Of a DNA stretch of 64,000 nt, positions 62,001-64,000 are shown one piece after another. The stretch lies in assembly GCA_932294295.1 (NCBI GenBank), contig OW028582.1, positions 35,629,204 through 35,693,203 of the forward strand, given 5' to 3'. The translations under genes and the position numbers were made by a program. Source of the DNA: Alitta virens. Taxonomy: Eukaryota; Annelida; Polychaeta; Phyllodocida; Nereididae. The stretch's first letter is position 1. Every line of letters begins with the position of its first letter. A model generated the notes under the pieces. The model saw only the letters and a program-made list of their open reading frames with translations, ran no database searches and was not told the origin of the DNA.

Positions 62001-62334
62001 TTTGAGAAGATTGACTTACTGCGCCTATCTTGTGCATCCCATGGTGATTTACGCTTATCTCATGAATCTACAAGTTTTATTCAACATTGAAGCGGAGAAC
62101 ATAACATATCTCTACATGAGCTTCCTTTCTTTTTCTTACTTTATGGCTGCAGTAGTCAGCTTGACATTGGAATCACCATTCATGTCAATTGAGAAAATAA
62201 TACTAGGGGGCGCTACAAGAAACGTGCAACAAAAACCGCCTGGTGGAATGACTGGAACTATTGATAATGGGAATGTACCATCCTTTGTAAATGGAGGTTA
62301 TTGCCATGGTGAAGATGACAAAAAATTCAAATGA
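59021..62334 (+). pseudogene. NRF-6-like acyltransferase copy B, disrupted
   Basis: Tandem paralogue of copy A. Exon 1 59,021-59,377 (signal peptide MACKKFLHTFVSLIGFIQLCTA, NRF start) has an in-frame TAA at 59,312-59,314, where copy A reads DSYGKPGSG. Exon 2 59,855-61,004 is intact and highly similar (CINGLRTLSMFWVILGH, DSFFFISGLLVGY, YWWTNLLYINNFHP). Exon 3 starts normally at 61,404 (DVNLHWFAKWTGWILAF), but from 61,451 to 61,702 it is replaced by a copy of exon 1 bases 59,129-59,377, ending at the exon-1 splice donor and carrying its own stop. Exon 4 61,961-62,334 (SWRIWIPLRRLTYCAYLVHP) is intact. As assembled, no full-length product is possible. A recently dead gene, a rearranged allele or a local assembly error could each explain it. 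Confidence 0.85.
61451..61702 (+). repeat. Copy of NRF-B exon 1 embedded in exon 3
   Basis: 252 bp nearly identical to 59,129-59,377; the only evident difference is three extra bases (TCG) before the stop. The junction with exon 3 falls in a short shared TTTTGAT-like stretch. Similarity stops a few bases into the intron (GTAA), that is, at the exon edge. Confidence 0.9.
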
Positions 62335-62531
62335 ATATTGAAACTTGCATAAAGGGGACACTGCAGCAGACAAATGTTTCTGAAACCGACAAAGAAAAAA
62401 TAACAGCAAGGATGTAATATTGACTCTTTAATCTATCGAGATATAAATTATATATTGTTACAAACTAAAAGGGAGAAAGTGACCTCTCGTGTGTAACAGT
62501 TTGAACATAACGAATGTATGCCCACAAAGAA

Positions 62532-62537
62532 AATAAA
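62532..62537 (+). terminator. Polyadenylation signal of NRF-B
   Basis: AATAAA about 200 nt after the exon-4 stop, followed by T/G-rich TTGAATCTCTTGTGTGCTG. Confidence 0.5.
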
Positions 62538-62539
62538 TT

Positions 62540-63195
62540 AAATTTAAAAAGTTGAATCTCTTGTGTGCTGAAGCCCAGTGGCTTTGTGTGTGTTTTCACT
62601 AATAACTCTTTAATATCAACGTGTTCCAAATAACACTAGCATTCCATTGGTGCGTATCACAGCTCTAGGCTGAGGAAATTTATTCTATTGGTGGGTGGAT
62701 TATAGCACTAGGAAACTCAGGGGTTGCGAAAATAAATTTGAACATGGAGCCAAGAAATTGATGGAGCCTCATCATGAAGGACAGTATACACAGATGGTCA
62801 GGATCCAAAACAAATAGTGATGAGGATGACAAGATAGAAAGCTAACTGGACCAGGAGAAGTTTGTAGGCGTACTGCTTCTACTGCCATTGATAGATAGAT
62901 AATTTTTTATTTGAGTCTTACATCATACATATATATAAAATCCATTCTAAATATAATTATGAGAGACTATAGAAAATATATACAAAATGATTAGCTAAAA
63001 AACGTTTTTTTTTGGTTGAAAACAATAAACGTTTGTGTAAAATCATATAACAGGCTTTGGCAACATGGAATACAATATCAATTTTTTTTTAAAAGCGCTA
63101 AGAATTTATCAAAATCATTAAAATAGTCAGAATTTTCCTAAGTAATGGTTTGTCTGGCTTGGTCATATAAATTACTTCTTATTTCATTGTAGGAA
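62540..63195. other. Intergenic / possible LINE boundary
   Basis: No gene seen. GATAGATAGATAATTTTTTATTTGAGTC at about 62,892 resembles a LINE tail in antisense orientation, but without a coding remnant to support it. Confidence 0.3.
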
Positions 63196-63204
63196 ACAGA
63201 CCTC

Positions 63205-63929
63205 ATCACAAGCTGTGTATGGTGAGACTGGCAGGTTCCCATTACATGTACTACAACAGTTTAGAATGATCAACTATTGGATTAATTTAGAAAAACTGCC
63301 AGCTAATAATATTCTTAAAAAATGTTTAAATGCAAAAAGATATGCACACTTCTGGTAATAATGCTTGGGTTGGAAAAATTATTCATATGCTCAATGAACA
63401 CTATCCACAAAGAGACCATTTAAGACTTGTAAACAATGAGCTAGAATCCATTGCTAAAACGTTCAAATCTAAAATCTATGAGAAATGTCAGGAAACTATG
63501 CTAGCTGAAATCAATGACTCTACACTACAGCCAAAACTTAGAACTTATAAACTCATCAAGACTGATTACAGGCTAGAACCCTACCTTCTACTAAACCTTA
63601 GCAGAAAAATGTATAATAAAATAGCCAGATTTAGAGTAAGCTCACATAATTTACGAATTGAAATAGGTAGACATGAAAACCCTATATTGCCAGCAGTTGA
63701 GAGATTATGCCTAAAATGCAATATGCATGTAATCGAAGATGAAAAACATTGTCTCATAGTATGCCCACATAACACAATTAGTCCTGAGGACCTCTTTAAA
63801 ATAGCTAATGATCACATAGAAAATTTTGAGCAACTAAACAAAGAAGACCAATTTAAGACCATCATGAAATCAAAAGAGCCTGAGTTGTTAAAATCCCTTG
63901 GAAAATTTCTTGTAAATATTGATGCCTAA
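63205..63929 (+). mobile_element. Non-LTR retrotransposon 3' coding fragment
   Basis: The end of an RT polyprotein: AVYGETGRFPLHVLQQFRM, then after a stop or shift at about 63,355 an open frame of about 190 codons with KLRTYKLIKTDYRLEPYL, LRIEIGRHENP and the terminal zinc-binding CLKCNMHVIEDEKHCLIVCP. This is the usual C-terminus of jockey/CR1-like elements in invertebrates. 5' part and endonuclease absent. Confidence 0.75.
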
Positions 63930-64000
63930 TGAATGGTTGGATCATCATCCATCGTCGAGCATTAACCATCACCCCTCAAACTAGCAGTTTCTGCACCACA

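Overview
The window is animal nuclear DNA. It is AT-rich, carries split genes with GT-AG introns, and is crowded with DIRS, Ty3/gypsy, L2/CR1-type and MITE elements. The protein set (METTL3, a BTB-BACK protein with a ZG16/jacalin-like tail, tandem NRF-6-like acyltransferases) fits a marine invertebrate. A deuterostome such as an echinoderm or hemichordate is plausible, but the species cannot be fixed from sequence alone.

Layout, left to right. (1) 0.5-12.5 kb, minus strand: a complete 15-exon METTL3 gene (576 aa), the catalytic subunit of the mRNA m6A writer. Its first intron holds a decayed DIRS retrotransposon of about 5.2 kb, and other introns hold hAT-like MITEs. (2) 13.2-36.7 kb: one minisatellite locus split by two insertions 26 bp apart. 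The first is a young Ty3/gypsy LTR retrotransposon (13,514-18,792; 152-bp LTRs differing at one base; 5-bp target duplication GTAAA). The second is a giant 17.7-kb palindrome (18,824-36,545) with arms of about 8.85 kb, near-identical, around a 17-nt loop and flanked by an exact 6-bp target duplication ACCGTG. (3) 39.8-50.5 kb, plus strand: a seven-exon gene for BTB-BACK-jacalin-like lectin, an unusual domain combination. Its large first intron holds an L2/CR1 fragment and several MITEs. (4) 52.4-62.5 kb, plus strand: two tandem NRF-6-like membrane acyltransferase genes. The first looks intact (723 aa). The second has a stop in exon 1, and a copy of exon 1 is spliced into the middle of its exon 3, so it is probably a pseudogene or a misassembly. 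Between them lie a 668-bp MITE and a 1.43-kb foldback-like element full of minisatellites, also with a 6-bp target duplication. (5) 63.2-63.9 kb: the 3' end of a non-LTR retrotransposon.

The host genes do not form an operon or shared pathway. METTL3 acts in nuclear mRNA methylation, the BTB protein probably in protein recruitment or ubiquitination, and the NRF proteins in membrane lipid or small-molecule acylation and transport. The strongest candidate for something undescribed is the giant palindromic element: it has a precise target duplication, its flanks rejoin into a recognisable repeat unit, and it encodes no recognisable transposase.
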